Of a stretch of DNA of 60,048 nt, positions 1 through 10,425 are shown piece by piece. This stretch comes from Paraburkholderia sp. Its GTDB lineage: Bacteria > Pseudomonadota > Gammaproteobacteria > Burkholderiales > Burkholderiaceae. A model generated the notes under the pieces. That model had not been told where the DNA came from. It saw nothing but the letters and a program-made list of their open reading frames with translations, and searched no databases. Numbering within the stretch: position 1 is the stretch's first letter; each line of letters starts with the position of its first letter. The stretch lies in contig NZ_SCRP01000030.1 in NCBI RefSeq assembly GCF_004298475.1, forward strand, positions 1-60,048, read 5' to 3'. The position numbers were made by a program, and so were the translations under genes.

Positions 1-76
1 CCGCGATTTGCCCGTGACGAGCCCGTGATCGCCCCGTCACCCGCGCGCACCGCATACCTGCGCGCTGTTTTGTCGG

Positions 77-3000
77 GTGCACACGGGCCGCGGCGGCCCG
101 CACGCAGCACCACCAGCACGAAGTCGAGCGCGGCGCCGCTGCAAACCGCGTATCGGCCCGGTCGGCCGAGCGGTTAAACTCCACGGGTTGCACTACTTCC
201 ATTCGTTGACCTCTGGCATGCACACGGTAGTTCCTGGCTGGTTCGGCGCCTCCTCCATCTGGCTCATCCCTCTGATCTGGCGTCTCGTCAGATCCGTGCT
301 GCCCGGCGGCACGGGCCTGCGCGGGCCGGGCACGATCCGGCTCTGGCTGGGATTTCTCGGCGTACTCGTCGCGAGCTGCACGCTCGAAGCCACGCTCATT
401 CACATCAACGGGTTCAACGCGCTCGGACAGGCGCTGGCACTGGCGCTCGGGAAACACGTCGGCCATGTGGCCACGCCGCTCTCGATGATCGCGCTCTTCC
501 TCGTGAGCCTGCCCTGGTTGTTCGATTCGCATTGGCGCAACATGCTCGCGCTCGCCGACGTTTCGCTCGGGCTCGGCCTGAACATTCGGGCGCGCCGCGA
601 CGATAGCGAAGTGCCGCGCGGCGAGCGGCGAAGCCGTCACCAGGCAGGCAGCGACGCGGCTTCCGCACATGGCGCCAGTGGCCTCTTTCCGCTTGATTCG
701 CCGGCCACACTCGATGGTTCGCGGCCCCGGCGCCCGACCCCGTGGTACCCGCCCGCGACGGGCAAACGCACAACGGGCTCAACAAGCGCCACGGGAGCGG
801 CTGCAGCGCGCGGCGAAGTGGCACGGGAGGTACGGGAGGTACGGGAGGTACGGGAGGTACGGGAGGTACGGGAGGTACGGGAGGCACGGGAGGCACGGGA
901 GGTACGGGAGACCGCGACGTGGCGTGTCGAGCCGCGTCTGTCGGACACAGCGGATATCGCACCTGACTCGGGCCTGAGCGAGCCCGCAGCGCCAGCAGGA
1001 TGGCTGCACGAAACGCCCGCCGCAGCCGTGCTTGCCGCGACAGGACCGGCTGCGGCCATCAATGCGCGCGCACCGATGGCGTCCGTTGTACCGCCGCTCA
1101 AGCAGACGCCCGGCGGCAGCACGCCGTGGCGCGCCGAACCGGTTCGGCCTCCGGTTTCGGGGGCGCACGCGAACGCCTCCCCCGCTTCGGCCGCATCCGG
1201 TATCGCGCATGGCGTGCGTGGCGCAGCGGCAACGCCGCCGCTCGATGGAATCAAGCCGCCCTTTGCCAGCCCGCTGCCGACCCGGCGCAACGTCGCGCAG
1301 CCCGTCGCGGGCAACACGGCTGCGCGCGTGGCGGCATCCGTGACGCCGCCGCGTCCGTCCAGGACATCGAGGCCGCCGCGCCCGTTCGTCTGGCCGACGA
1401 AATCCGCGCTCGCCGCGATGCAGGCGCAATCTGCCAGCAAGCCGATGGCAACGACGCCCGCCGCGCGCCCAGCCGCTCCGCAGCCTGCAGCGCCGGTCGA
1501 CGCGCAACCGAACGTGCCGCTGTCAGACGACGTGCTCGAAACGCTGCGCTCGATCGACGAGAACACTGCGCGCTGGACAACGCTCGCGGGTGCGAGCCTC
1601 GCGCGCAGCACGGACGCTGACGGTCGTGCGCAGGCTGCGGCCGCCCATCGCGAGCACGTGCCGGAGCCCCGTCTCCCGGACGTCACGCAGGACAGCGCGG
1701 CACAAGCCGCTGTTACGACGAGCGACGCAGCGGACGTGCACAAGACGGCGGGACTGCTTCCGGCCGCCCCCACCGAAGTATGGCAACCGGAGCAGCACGT
1801 TGCGGCAGCGGCCGACGGCGAGATGAATGCGTCGCAGGCATTCGGCGTCTGGCAAGCCCGCTCCGCAACCGCGACTTTCGCGGCGCATCCCGGTTCGCTC
1901 ACGGCGGTCGATGCGCCTCAGCCAGCACAGCCAGCCGTGTCGCACAACGCAGCGCCGCTCGCCGCCTCGACTCCGAACGACCTGCACGACGCGCATGAAG
2001 CACATGAAGCGGTGATCGAGCACGATCCGGCGAGCCTGTCATACGCGGCGCTCCCCGCTGCGGCAGCGTCCGTCGCTGCGCCCGACGCGGATGCGCAACC
2101 CCAAACCCCGCCTGCACACACCGTGACGCCGGATGCATCGCCGTACGGCGCGAGCTGGCATCAAAGCGCGTCCTCGTCGGCTGCGCAGGACGATGCGGCC
2201 GATCCATTCGCGTTCGCTCAGTCGCCGCAACCCGCGTGGCCAGCAACCGAGCATGGCCTCGCGCCGTGGACTCTGATGGACGACGAGCCGGCCGACAACG
2301 CCGCAGCAGCACCATCGGTCCCAGCGCCCGCAGACGATTACGCAGCGTTCGCCCCCACGCTCGCGGACATGCCGCCGCCCGCAGCGCCCGGCACGGCCCA
2401 CGCGCAAGCCACGCCCGTGGCGAGCGAAACAATCGACGCAGAGGAACCCGCCCTGCCCGCTTCCGAAACAGCGGCGACCGGCTCGAATATCGTGCGCTTC
2501 CCGCGCATCGCGCATGACGCGCAGCGCGTGACGGCTGAAGCCGCCGCACCCGTCGCGGCGAGCGAGAGTGACCTCGGACAGCAGATCGAAAGCACCGGCA
2601 CGGCGAACGTTCCCGCGTGGCACGCCGCAGCCTCATTCGACTGGCAAGCGACGCAGCCTGCCCTGGCAAACACGCAGGCAAACGCGCTGGTGGAAGTCGT
2701 GGCAGACGCGCCGCCCAGCATGGATATGGCCGCAATCGCACCCGTGCCGATGCCGCCCGTGCTGATGCCATTGAGCATGGATCTTGCGCCCGCGCCGTGG
2801 GAAATCCCGCTCCCGCACACGACGGACGCACTCACCGCACCAGACGCACTCAAGGCACCAGCCGCACCGAATGCAGCCGATGCAACGTACGCGGCCCCGG
2901 CCGCCGCCGAAGCGACGCCGGAAGCGGCGCCAGAAGCCGCTTCGCGCCAGCCGGTGCGCGGCCACGCGCCCACGATGTTCGCATTCCAGCCGCTCGCCGC

Positions 3001-4483
3001 ATCGACTGTCGAGCTGCCCGGCCTCGATCTGCTCGAAAGCCCCTCCACGGACATCGACCCGGTCCCGGAAGCCGCGCTCGCCGAGACGGGCCAGCTGATC
3101 GAGCAGCGCCTCCAGGAGTTCAAGGTGCCGGTCACGGTGGTCGGCGCGTCGGCGGGCCCGGTCATCACGCGCTTCGAAGTCGAGCCCGCGCTCGGCGTGC
3201 GCGGCAGCCAGATCGTCGGCCTCATGAAGGACCTTTCGCGCGGCCTCGGTCTCACGTCGATCCGGGTGGTCGAAACGATCCCCGGCAAGACCTGCATGGG
3301 GCTCGAACTGCCCAACGCGCGCCGCCAGATGATCCGGCTGTCCGAGATCTTCGAATCGGCGCCCTGGCTGCGCTCGACCTCGAAGCTCACGCTCGCGATG
3401 GGCAAGGACATCGTCGGCCTGCCGGTCGTCACCGATCTCGCGAAAGCGCCGCACATGCTCGTTGCGGGCACAACCGGCTCCGGCAAGTCCGTCGCAATCA
3501 ACGCGATGATCCTCTCGCTCCTCTACAAAGCCACGCCCGAGGACGTGCGGCTCATCATGATCGATCCGAAGATGCTCGAACTCTCGGTCTACGAGGGCAT
3601 TCCGCATCTGCTCGCGCCCGTCGTCACCGACATGAAGCTCGCCGCCAACGCGCTCAACTGGTGCGTCGGCGAAATGGAAAAGCGCTACCGGCTGATGTCG
3701 GCGGTGGGCGTGCGCAATCTGGCGGGCTTCAACCAGAAGATCTGCGACGCCGCCGCGCACGAGAAGAAGATCGGCAATCCGTTCTCGCTCACGCCCGAGG
3801 CGCCCGAACCGCTCGCGCCGCTGCCGATGATCGTCGTCGTGATCGACGAACTCGCCGATCTCATGATGGTGGCGGGCAAGAAGATCGAAGAGCTGATCGC
3901 GCGGCTCGCCCAGAAGGCGCGCGCGGCGGGCATCCACCTGATTCTCGCGACGCAGCGGCCTTCGGTCGACGTGATCACGGGCCTCATCAAGGCCAATATT
4001 CCGACGCGCGTGGCGTTCCAGGTGTCGTCGAAAATCGACTCGCGCACGATCCTCGACCAGATGGGCGCCGAGTCGCTGCTCGGCCAGGGCGACATGCTGT
4101 TCCTGCCGCCCGGCACCGGCTATCCGCAGCGCGTGCACGGCGCGTTCGTCGCCGACGAGGAAGTGCACGCCGTGGTCGAGTATCTGAAGCAGTTCGGCGA
4201 GCCCGAGTACGTGGAAGGCATCCTCGACGGCCCGGCGAGCGATGGCGCAGCGCAGGATCTCTTCGGCGACGCGCCCGATGCCGAAGCCGATCCGCTCTAC
4301 GACGAAGCCGTCGCGTTCGTCGTGCGCACGCGGCGCGCGTCGATCTCGTCGGTGCAGCGGCAGTTGCGCATCGGCTATAACCGCGCCGCGCGGCTCGTCG
4401 AGCAGATGGAAGCGGCGGGCCTCGTCTCGCCGATGGGCATCAACGGCAGCCGCGAAGTGCTCGCGCCCGGCCAGCCCGAGTGA
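77..4483 (+). CDS. ftsK: FtsK/SpoIIIE-type DNA translocase
   Basis: This is a septal DNA pump of the FtsK family, which moves and resolves chromosome termini at division. The N-terminus has about three hydrophobic segments (residues ~55-155 from this start). A very long Ala/Pro-rich linker (~200-1010) follows, then the RecA-like motor with Walker A GTTGSGKS (1131-1138) and Walker B IDEL (1256-1259). A C-terminal winged-helix gamma domain (~1406-1468) recognises KOPS-type sites. The start is uncertain: position 77 is GTG and 218 is an in-frame ATG just before the membrane part, and neither has a clear Shine-Dalgarno. The membrane domain looks shorter than the usual four-helix FtsK domain, so this may be the second FtsK paralogue often found in Burkholderiaceae. 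The linker contains an Arg-Glu-Val triplet repeat (listed separately). Family assignment is certain; the exact N-terminus is not. Confidence 0.93.
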   Translation: MHTGRGGPHAAPPARSRARRRCKPRIGPVGRAVKLHGLHYFHSLTSGMHTVVPGWFGASSIWLIPLIWRLVRSVLPGGTGLRGPGTIRLWLGFLGVLVASCTLEATLIHINGFNALGQALALALGKHVGHVATPLSMIALFLVSLPWLFDSHWRNMLALADVSLGLGLNIRARRDDSEVPRGERRSRHQAGSDAASAHGASGLFPLDSPATLDGSRPRRPTPWYPPATGKRTTGSTSATGAAAARGEVAREVREVREVREVREVREVREAREAREVRETATWRVEPRLSDTADIAPDSGLSEPAAPAGWLHETPAAAVLAATGPAAAINARAPMASVVPPLKQTPGGSTPWRAEPVRPPVSGAHANASPASAASGIAHGVRGAAATPPLDGIKPPFASPLPTRRNVAQPVAGNTAARVAASVTPPRPSRTSRPPRPFVWPTKSALAAMQAQSASKPMATTPAARPAAPQPAAPVDAQPNVPLSDDVLETLRSIDENTARWTTLAGASLARSTDADGRAQAAAAHREHVPEPRLPDVTQDSAAQAAVTTSDAADVHKTAGLLPAAPTEVWQPEQHVAAAADGEMNASQAFGVWQARSATATFAAHPGSLTAVDAPQPAQPAVSHNAAPLAASTPNDLHDAHEAHEAVIEHDPASLSYAALPAAAASVAAPDADAQPQTPPAHTVTPDASPYGASWHQSASSSAAQDDAADPFAFAQSPQPAWPATEHGLAPWTLMDDEPADNAAAAPSVPAPADDYAAFAPTLADMPPPAAPGTAHAQATPVASETIDAEEPALPASETAATGSNIVRFPRIAHDAQRVTAEAAAPVAASESDLGQQIESTGTANVPAWHAAASFDWQATQPALANTQANALVEVVADAPPSMDMAAIAPVPMPPVLMPLSMDLAPAPWEIPLPHTTDALTAPDALKAPAAPNAADATYAAPAAAEATPEAAPEAASRQPVRGHAPTMFAFQPLAASTVELPGLDLLESPSTDIDPVPEAALAETGQLIEQRLQEFKVPVTVVGASAGPVITRFEVEPALGVRGSQIVGLMKDLSRGLGLTSIRVVETIPGKTCMGLELPNARRQMIRLSEIFESAPWLRSTSKLTLAMGKDIVGLPVVTDLAKAPHMLVAGTTGSGKSVAINAMILSLLYKATPEDVRLIMIDPKMLELSVYEGIPHLLAPVVTDMKLAANALNWCVGEMEKRYRLMSAVGVRNLAGFNQKICDAAAHEKKIGNPFSLTPEAPEPLAPLPMIVVVIDELADLMMVAGKKIEELIARLAQKARAAGIHLILATQRPSVDVITGLIKANIPTRVAFQVSSKIDSRTILDQMGAESLLGQGDMLFLPPGTGYPQRVHGAFVADEEVHAVVEYLKQFGEPEYVEGILDGPASDGAAQDLFGDAPDAEADPLYDEAVAFVVRTRRASISSVQRQLRIGYNRAARLVEQMEAAGLVSPMGINGSREVLAPGQPE
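823..912 (+). repeat. 9-bp tandem repeat inside ftsK linker
   Basis: Ten back-to-back copies of ACGGGAGGT with a few T-to-C changes in later units. The unit is three codons, so it adds Arg-Glu-Val triplets (some Arg-Glu-Ala) to the FtsK linker without shifting frame. It makes a strongly charged patch within an otherwise Ala/Pro-rich linker. Copy number probably varies between strains (inference). Confidence 0.95.
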
Positions 4484-4510
4484 GGCACACGCGGCACACG
4501 CGGCACCTAC
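4484..4510. repeat. 9-bp tandem repeat after ftsK stop
   Basis: Two exact copies of GGCACACGC plus a degenerate third begin at the base after the ftsK stop codon. A second short duplication, 10 bp x2 (GCGTTAGAAC/GCGTTGGAAC), lies at 4563-4582 before the convergent lactonase gene. Confidence 0.85.
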
Positions 4511-4584
4511 AGCACGCGCCAGCGCCCTGGCTGGCGCACGCCGCTGTTGTCCCGCCTCTCAGCGCGTTAGAACGCGTTGGAACG

Positions 4585-5865
4585 TTAGCGCGCGACGAAC
4601 TTGAAATCGACCGGCGAAGGGATATCGAGCCGCTTCGGGTCCGGCCCGAGCAGCCCGGTCTGCGGATCGCGGCGGAACACATAAGCGGTGTCGCTGCCCT
4701 GATTGCCGACGATCAGCCAGCGCCCGGTCGGATCGATGGCGAACTCGCGCGGCGCCTTGCCGAGGCTCGACTGGCGTCCGATGCGCGCGAGTTTCCCGTT
4801 CGTTGCGTCCACAGCGAAGATCGAGATGTCGTTGGCATCGCCGCGATTCGACACGTAAAGAAAGCGCCCATCCGGCGACAGATGCAGCGCCGCTGCGCCC
4901 ACAGCGCCCTTGAAGCCGGGTTCGACGAGCGGCTCGACCTGTTCGGGCGTGAGGTGCCCGTCGCGATAGCGCAGCACGGTGACCGTCGCGTCGAGTTCGC
5001 TCGTGAGATACGCGTGGCGTCCGTCGTTGCCGAAGACCAGATGGCGCGGGCCGGAACCCGCCGGCATGGCCGTGTAGCGCGCTTCGGCCAGGTCAGCCGG
5101 GGCGACCGCCGCGCCGCCGTCCGGCGTATAGCGGTAGGCATAGAGCTTGTCGGCGCCCAGATCCTGCGCGAAGACGAAGTGGCCGTCGGGCGAGAACACC
5201 GTCGAGTGAACATGCGCATTGTCCTGGCGGCCTTTTACCGGGCCGCCGCCCTCGTGATGCACGGTGAGCGCGGCCGCGCCGAGCTTGCCGTCGGGTTCGA
5301 CGGGCAGCACCGCGAAGCTGCCGCCCGGATCGGCGGCGATCGAGTAGTTCGCAACGAGCAGATAGCGCCCGTCGGGCGACAGGCTCAGATAGCATGGATC
5401 GTTGCCTTCGGCCGACACCTTGTTCAGAAACGCGAGCTGCCCGCTCGCGGGATCGAAGCCGAACGCGCTCACGTCGCCGCGCAGCGAAGCCGGACCGTCG
5501 TCGCCGGGCAGTTCGTTGACCGCGTAGACGAAGCGTGCGTCGCGGCTCACGACCAGATACGACGGATTCACGGTTTTCGCGACGCTCAACGGCGTCGCTT
5601 CACCTGTGTTCGCATCGAAGCGATAGACATAAAGCCCTTCGCCCTTGCCGCCGGTGTAGGTCCCGACGATCAGGTTGAAGATGCCGTCCGTGGACGCGGC
5701 GGCGGACGCGGCGGCGGACGATTGTGCGAAGGCGGTGGTGACGGCAGCGCAGGCCATGATGACAAAACCTTGGGCGATTCGATGAACAAGTCTGCGCGCA
5801 AATGCACGCAGACGGGAGCGGAACGAAACAGGCACGGCGTATGCGTGTGCGGGACGCGTGAACAA
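4585..5865 (-). CDS. Lactonase family beta-propeller protein (secreted)
   Basis: Belongs to the 6-phosphogluconolactonase (YbhE/Pgl)-like seven-bladed beta-propeller family, in which members hydrolyse sugar or muconate lactones. The first ~48 residues carry arginines, then a hydrophobic stretch ending Ala-Phe-Ala before Gln-Ser, a plausible signal peptide, so the protein is probably periplasmic. The mature part opens with VGTYTGGKGEGLYVYRFD, typical of the first blade, and has repeated HLSPDGRFLYVSNRG-like blade motifs. A cytosolic 6-phosphogluconolactonase is therefore unlikely and the substrate is unknown. It is convergent with ftsK and divergent from the DUF3096 gene. The ATG at 5865 is the only start that keeps the whole export signal. 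Confidence 0.85.
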   Translation of the reverse strand: MFTRPAHAYAVPVSFRSRLRAFARRLVHRIAQGFVIMACAAVTTAFAQSSAAASAAASTDGIFNLIVGTYTGGKGEGLYVYRFDANTGEATPLSVAKTVNPSYLVVSRDARFVYAVNELPGDDGPASLRGDVSAFGFDPASGQLAFLNKVSAEGNDPCYLSLSPDGRYLLVANYSIAADPGGSFAVLPVEPDGKLGAAALTVHHEGGGPVKGRQDNAHVHSTVFSPDGHFVFAQDLGADKLYAYRYTPDGGAAVAPADLAEARYTAMPAGSGPRHLVFGNDGRHAYLTSELDATVTVLRYRDGHLTPEQVEPLVEPGFKGAVGAAALHLSPDGRFLYVSNRGDANDISIFAVDATNGKLARIGRQSSLGKAPREFAIDPTGRWLIVGNQGSDTAYVFRRDPQTGLLGPDPKRLDIPSPVDFKFVAR

Positions 5866-6032
5866 GTCGATCTCCTGTTCGATTGAGCAAACTGGGTGCG
5901 GCAGACTTCAGTGAATTGCGGCAAAGCGGATCGGCGGTGCGCGCGAGCGCGCAATGATCCGATGAATCCGGATCGAGTATACGAGAGCGGTCGAACGCCC
6001 GCGTCCGGCGCGCCAGGGTATAAGGAGCAAAC

Positions 6033-6182
6033 ATGAACGTCCATCTCGCCATCGGCCCGCTCGCTTCGGTGATCGCGGGTGTCCTGATTCTCGCGGCGCC
6101 GCGCCTGCTCAACTACATCGTCGCGGTCTATCTGATCATCATCGGGCTGATCGGGCTCTTCGGCTTTCACGGCCACCTCTGA
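6033..6182 (+). CDS. DUF3096 small membrane protein
   Basis: A 49-residue protein with two hydrophobic segments (about residues 6-22 and 26-45) around APRLLNYIVAVYL, the hallmark of DUF3096 inner-membrane peptides. An AAGGAG Shine-Dalgarno at 6022-6027 sits six bases before the ATG. The family's function is unknown. It lies alone between the divergent lactonase gene and the GH15 gene on the same strand, 131 bp away, so it may be monocistronic. Confidence 0.85.
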   Translation: MNVHLAIGPLASVIAGVLILAAPRLLNYIVAVYLIIIGLIGLFGFHGHL

Positions 6183-6313
6183 ACAGTCATCGTGCGGTGC
6201 ACCAGGCCATAGCGCACGCACAGCAGCAAAACGCGTTGCACGACGGACCCCGCAGCCACTAATCTTGTGCGTACATCCGCCATTAAACCCTGCAACGCCT
6301 GCCAGAACCCAAC

Positions 6314-8167
6314 ATGCCCGCCCTCATCGAAGACTACGCCCTGATCGGCGACGGCCACACGGCCGCGCTGGTGTCCCGCGCCGGCTCCATCGACTGGCTC
6401 TGCTGGCCGCGCTTCGACTCCGGCGCCTGCTTTGCCGCGCTGCTCGGCACCGAAGAGAACGGCCGCTGGCTGATCGCGCCCGAAGCGGCCGACGGCGTCG
6501 AGATCAAGACCACGCGCCGCTACCGGGACGAGACCCTGATCCTCGAAACCGACTTCGAAACCCCCGAAGGCGCGGTCACGCTGATCGACTTCATGCCGCC
6601 CGGCAACGGCTGGTCGGAACTCGTGCGGATCGTCGTGGGCCGCCGCGGCACGGTGCGCATGCACACCGAACTCGTGCTGCGCTTCGACTACGGCTTTTCC
6701 GTACCGTGGGTGAGCCGGCTCACGTACGAAAGCGGCATCAAGGCGATCGTCGGCCCGGATACGGTCGTCCTGCGCACGCCCGTGAAGCTGCAAGGCGAGA
6801 ACATGCGCACCGTCGCGCAGTTCGAAGTCAAGACGGGCGAACGCGTGCCGTTCTCGATGTCGTATGCGGCCTCGCATCTGCGCCTGCCGCCGCCGCGCGA
6901 TCCGTTCACGGCGCTCGCGCGCACCGAAAACTACTGGTCCGAATGGTCGGCGCGCGGCACGGTCGAAGGCCGCTGGGCCGGGCCGATCCGCCGCTCGCTC
7001 ATCACGCTCAAGGCGCTGGCCTACGAGCCGACCGGCGGCATCGTCGCCGCGCCCACCACCTCGCTGCCCGAGCAGCTGCGCGGCACACGCAACTGGGATT
7101 ACCGCTACTGCTGGCTGCGCGACGCAACCATCACGCTGCTCGCCATGATGCGCGGCGGCTACTTCGACGAGGCGCGCGCCTGGCGCGACTGGCTTGGCCG
7201 CGTCATGGCGGGCTCGCCGTCGCAGTTGCAGATCATGTACGGACTCGCGGGCGAGCGCCGCCTGCCCGAATTCGAAGTCGACTGGCTGCCCGGCTACGAG
7301 GACGCCAAACCCGTGCGCATCGGCAACAACGCGGTCGGGCAGCTTCAACTCGACGTCTACGGGGAAGTGGCGAACGCCCTGCATCTGGCGCGCGTAGGCG
7401 GACTGCAGGCCGACGATACCGCGTGGGCGATCCAGACCGCGATGCTCGAACACCTCGCACAGATCTGGACCGAGCCCGACGAGGGCATCTGGGAAACGCG
7501 CGGCGGCCGCCAGCACTTCACGTTCTCGAAGGTCATGGCCTGGGTGGCGTTCGACCGCGCGGTCAGATCGGCGGAAAAGTTCGCGCTACCGGGGCCGGTC
7601 GATCACTGGCGCCAGGTGCGCGACGCGATCCACACGACGATCTGCGCGCGCAGCTTCAACCCGAAGCTCAACTCGTTCACGCAGACCTACGACGGCACCG
7701 AACTCGACGCGAGCCTGCTGCTCATGCCGCTCGTCGGCTTCCTGCCCGCGTCGGACTCGCGCATCGCGGGGACGGTTGCGGCGATCGAGCGCGACCTGAT
7801 GTGGGAAGGCTTCGTGATGCGCTATCGCACGACCGAATTCGACGACGGTCTGCCGCCCGGCGAGGGCACCTTCCTCGCATGCAGCTTCTGGATGGTCGAC
7901 AACCTCGCGCTGCAGGGCCGCATGGACGACGCGCGCCGGATGTACGAGCGGCTGCTGTCGCTCGCCAACGACGTCGGCCTGCTGTCCGAGGAATACGATC
8001 CGGTTTCGGGGCGGCTGGTCGGGAATTTCCCGCAGGCGTTCTCACACGTCGCGCTCGTCCATACAGGCCTGAATCTGATGCGGCACGAGCAGGAAATGGC
8101 GAAGGAAATCGGCCATCCGCCGTGCGCAGGCGTGCCGGTGGAAACGGAAACTGTTACGGTGCCGTGA
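6314..8167 (+). CDS. Glycoside hydrolase family 15 protein
   Basis: A 617-residue GH15 enzyme of the glucoamylase/trehalase-like (alpha/alpha)6-barrel type. The N-terminal beta-sandwich begins MPALIEDYALIGDGHTAALV and includes SIDWLCWPRFDS. The catalytic domain has the signature GTRNWDYRYCWLRDATITL (about residues 257-275) and a C-terminal LSEEYDP segment that carries the usual catalytic base glutamate. Family members hydrolyse trehalose or alpha-glucans; sequence alone does not separate these. Length is normal for bacterial cytosolic GH15. No signal peptide and no strong Shine-Dalgarno are visible. OtsA lies about 45 kb away in the same window, which makes trehalose a reasonable but unproven substrate. 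Confidence 0.9.
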   Translation: MPALIEDYALIGDGHTAALVSRAGSIDWLCWPRFDSGACFAALLGTEENGRWLIAPEAADGVEIKTTRRYRDETLILETDFETPEGAVTLIDFMPPGNGWSELVRIVVGRRGTVRMHTELVLRFDYGFSVPWVSRLTYESGIKAIVGPDTVVLRTPVKLQGENMRTVAQFEVKTGERVPFSMSYAASHLRLPPPRDPFTALARTENYWSEWSARGTVEGRWAGPIRRSLITLKALAYEPTGGIVAAPTTSLPEQLRGTRNWDYRYCWLRDATITLLAMMRGGYFDEARAWRDWLGRVMAGSPSQLQIMYGLAGERRLPEFEVDWLPGYEDAKPVRIGNNAVGQLQLDVYGEVANALHLARVGGLQADDTAWAIQTAMLEHLAQIWTEPDEGIWETRGGRQHFTFSKVMAWVAFDRAVRSAEKFALPGPVDHWRQVRDAIHTTICARSFNPKLNSFTQTYDGTELDASLLLMPLVGFLPASDSRIAGTVAAIERDLMWEGFVMRYRTTEFDDGLPPGEGTFLACSFWMVDNLALQGRMDDARRMYERLLSLANDVGLLSEEYDPVSGRLVGNFPQAFSHVALVHTGLNLMRHEQEMAKEIGHPPCAGVPVETETVTVP

Positions 8168-8184
8168 CTGTTGCGGCGCCGTGA
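8151..8184. repeat. 17-bp tandem repeat spanning the GH15 stop codon
   Basis: Two imperfect copies of CTGTTACGGTGCCGTGA (second copy CTGTTGCGGCGCCGTGA). The first copy ends with the GH15 stop codon and the second repeats it immediately downstream, so the stop has been duplicated together with five codons. Confidence 0.85.
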
Positions 8185-8404
8185 CGCAAACGATGCGTTT
8201 TTCGTAGCTGCGTTAAACTAAGGTTGTTGCGCTGCACAACGATCTGGCACTCGAAAGAAATTTGTGTGGCGCCAGTATTGAAACGTTGCGGCGCACCGTA
8301 TATTTAACAACTACACTTGTCCGGCTCACTTTCGCAACGCGCGATTACGACGCACAAACGAGCGTGAGCCGGATTCGAACCACATCTTGACCGCTGGAGC
8401 GCCC

Positions 8405-9682
8405 ATGCTCTACCACATCCGTGAATATCAGCGCGCACTGCTGAGCCCGCTGACCGCCTGGGCGCAGGCCGCCTCCAAGTCGTTTTCGAATCCCTCGAGC
8501 CCGTTTTCGCTGGTGCCGGGCGCAACGCGCCTCGCCGCCGGTTACGAGCTGCTGTATCGGCTCGGCAAGGATTACGAAAAGCCGGAATTCAACATCCGTC
8601 AAATCGTCAAGGACGGATTCAACATCCCGATCGTTGAGCAGACCATCATCGAGAAGCCGTTCTGCCGCCTGCTGCGCTTCAAGCGCTACGCCGACGACAG
8701 CTCGGCGGTCACGACGCTCAAGGACGAGCCGACCGTGCTGGTCTGCGCGCCGCTCTCGGGCCACCACTCCACGCTCCTGCGCGACACCATCAAGACGCTC
8801 CTGCAGGACCACAAGGTCTACGTCACCGACTGGATCGACGCGCGCATGGTGCCGCTCGAAGCCGGCCCGTTCCGCCTCGACGACTACGTCGCGTACATCG
8901 AGGAATTCATCCGCCATATCGGCGCGCGCAACCTTCACGTCCTCTCCGTGTGCCAGCCGACCGTGCCGGTGCTCGCGGCCATTTCGCTGATGGCGAGCCG
9001 CGGCGAAGACACGCCGCTCACGATGACGATGATGGGCGGCCCGATCGACGCGCGCCGCAGCCCCACGTCGGTGAACTCGCTCGCCACCGAGCATTCGCTC
9101 GAATGGTTTGCAAACAACGTGATCCACACGGTGCCCGCGAACTACCCGGGCGAAGGGCGCGCGGTGTATCCGGGCTTCCTGCAGCACGCGGGCTTCGTGG
9201 CGATGAATCCGGGCCGCCATGCCGCGTCGCACTGGGACTTCTACAAGAGCCTCCTGCGCGGCGACGAAGAGGATGCCGACGCGCATCGCCAGTTCTACGA
9301 CGAATACAACGCCGTGCTCGACATGGCCGCCGAATACTACCTGGAGACGATCGAGACCGTGTTCCAGGAATTCCGCCTCGCGGAAGGCACGTGGGACGTG
9401 GCCGGCGAGCGCGTGCGTCCGCAGGACATCCGCAACACGGCGCTGCTCACGATCGAAGGCGAACTCGACGACATCTCGGGCGCAGGACAGACGCGCGCCG
9501 CGCACGACCTGTGCACGGGCATCCCCGAAGAGCACAAGCATCACCTCACCGCCGAGAAGTGTGGCCACTACGGCATCTTCTCGGGCCGCCGCTGGCGCAC
9601 GATCATCTACCCGCAACTGCGCGAATTCATCCGCCAGCACGAAAAGGCGAAGCAGCACGCGGGCGAAAGCGCGGTCGCCTGA
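8405..9682 (+). CDS. phaZ: Intracellular polyhydroxyalkanoate (PHB) depolymerase
   Basis: A 425-residue cytosolic enzyme that mobilises native PHB granules to 3-hydroxybutyrate oligomers. The start was set at the ATG giving MLYHIREYQRA, as in the family, rather than six codons upstream. With that start the catalytic residues fall exactly at Cys183 (SVCQPT), Asp355 (EGELDD) and His388 (KCGHYG), the numbering established for Cupriavidus necator PhaZ1. This supports both function and start. The 237-bp upstream region is A+T-richer and contains an imperfect inverted repeat GTTGT...ACAAC at 8223-8240. The gene is convergent with the TetR gene, sharing a strong hairpin terminator. Confidence 0.95.
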   Translation: MLYHIREYQRALLSPLTAWAQAASKSFSNPSSPFSLVPGATRLAAGYELLYRLGKDYEKPEFNIRQIVKDGFNIPIVEQTIIEKPFCRLLRFKRYADDSSAVTTLKDEPTVLVCAPLSGHHSTLLRDTIKTLLQDHKVYVTDWIDARMVPLEAGPFRLDDYVAYIEEFIRHIGARNLHVLSVCQPTVPVLAAISLMASRGEDTPLTMTMMGGPIDARRSPTSVNSLATEHSLEWFANNVIHTVPANYPGEGRAVYPGFLQHAGFVAMNPGRHAASHWDFYKSLLRGDEEDADAHRQFYDEYNAVLDMAAEYYLETIETVFQEFRLAEGTWDVAGERVRPQDIRNTALLTIEGELDDISGAGQTRAAHDLCTGIPEEHKHHLTAEKCGHYGIFSGRRWRTIIYPQLREFIRQHEKAKQHAGESAVA

Positions 9683-9728
9683 CCCGCTCCGCCCGCCCAA
9701 CCCGCCTGAGCACCGCCGTAAACACATA

Positions 9729-9763
9729 AAGCACGCGCGCCGCCCTGTGCGGCGCGCGTGCTT
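9729..9763. terminator. Bidirectional hairpin terminator between phaZ and tetR
   Basis: A perfect 15-bp inverted repeat (arms 9729-9743 and 9749-9763, 5-nt loop) lies 46 bp after phaZ and 29 bp after the convergent tetR stop. There is a short T-run only on the minus-strand side. Confidence 0.85.
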
Positions 9764-9792
9764 CTGGCTGTGCCGGTTGCGAAGCCCTGACG

Positions 9793-10425
9793 CTACTTGC
9801 GCATCAGGAATGCGAGCAGCATCTCGGTGTTGAGCTGGACCATCTCCGCGCGTTCGGCGGGTGTGTTGAAGTCGCGCCCGAGCGTCGCCGCAAGCGTGTA
9901 GCGGTTCGAGACGATGTAGTAGCCCATCCCCGAAAGCGTCACGTAAACACGCAGCGGATCGAGATTCGAGCGGAACAGTCCCGCCGACTCGCCGCGCGTG
10001 AGAATCGCACCGAGCGTTGCGACGATCGGCGAAATCATCTCGCGGATCCGCGTCGAGGTCTGGATATAGCGGGCCTCATGCAGGTTCTCGTTGTTGATGA
10101 GGCGCAGGAAGTCGGGGTGCTCGCGGTAGTAGTCCCAGACGAAATGTGCGAGCCGCGTGACGGCCTCGACCGGGGCAACGTCGGCGAGGTCGAGCGTGCG
10201 TTCGGCTTCGTTCAGTGCGAAGAACGCGTGCTCGAGCACGGCTGTAAACAGCTGCTCCTTGCTGCCGAAGTAGTAGTACAGCATGCGCTCGTTGGTTTCC
10301 GCGCGGCGTGCAATCTGGTCGACGCGCGCGCCGAACAGACCGCCATTTGCAAACTCTTCCGCCGCTGCGAGCAGGATACGACGACGTGTGCCTTCAGGAT
10401 CTCTTTTGATTTTGGGTTGATTCAT
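9793..10425 (-). CDS. TetR/AcrR family transcriptional regulator
   Basis: A 210-residue repressor-type regulator. The N-terminal helix-turn-helix covers about residues 12-58 (TRRRILLAAAEEFANGG ... YYYFGSKEQLF). The C-terminal half is a helical ligand-binding domain of the TetR_C type with HPDFLRLINNENL, a pattern common in RutR-like regulators. The start was set at ATG 10425 (MNQPKIKRDPEG); a longer in-frame version would start at 10536 with an untypical leader. The likely autoregulatory region is the 421-bp gap toward rsxB. Its ligand and targets are unknown, and adjacency to phaZ alone does not prove control of PHB metabolism. Confidence 0.9.
   Translation of the reverse strand: MNQPKIKRDPEGTRRRILLAAAEEFANGGLFGARVDQIARRAETNERMLYYYFGSKEQLFTAVLEHAFFALNEAERTLDLADVAPVEAVTRLAHFVWDYYREHPDFLRLINNENLHEARYIQTSTRIREMISPIVATLGAILTRGESAGLFRSNLDPLRVYVTLSGMGYYIVSNRYTLAATLGRDFNTPAERAEMVQLNTEMLLAFLMRK

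Noticed and set aside
823..912. Phase-variable contingency repeat
   Set aside because: The unit is 9 bp, so copy changes keep the frame and cannot switch ftsK on and off.
637..1902. 421-codon open frame antisense to the ftsK linker
   Set aside because: Arises from the Ala/Pro-rich linker codons read backwards; includes the tandem repeat as a Thr-Ser-Arg run.
4480..5886. 468-codon plus-strand frame opposite the lactonase
   Set aside because: The lactonase has signal peptide and blade motifs; the plus frame is a compositional shadow.
8345..9727. 460-codon open frame antisense to phaZ
   Set aside because: phaZ has catalytic residues at exact known positions; the antisense frame has no family features.
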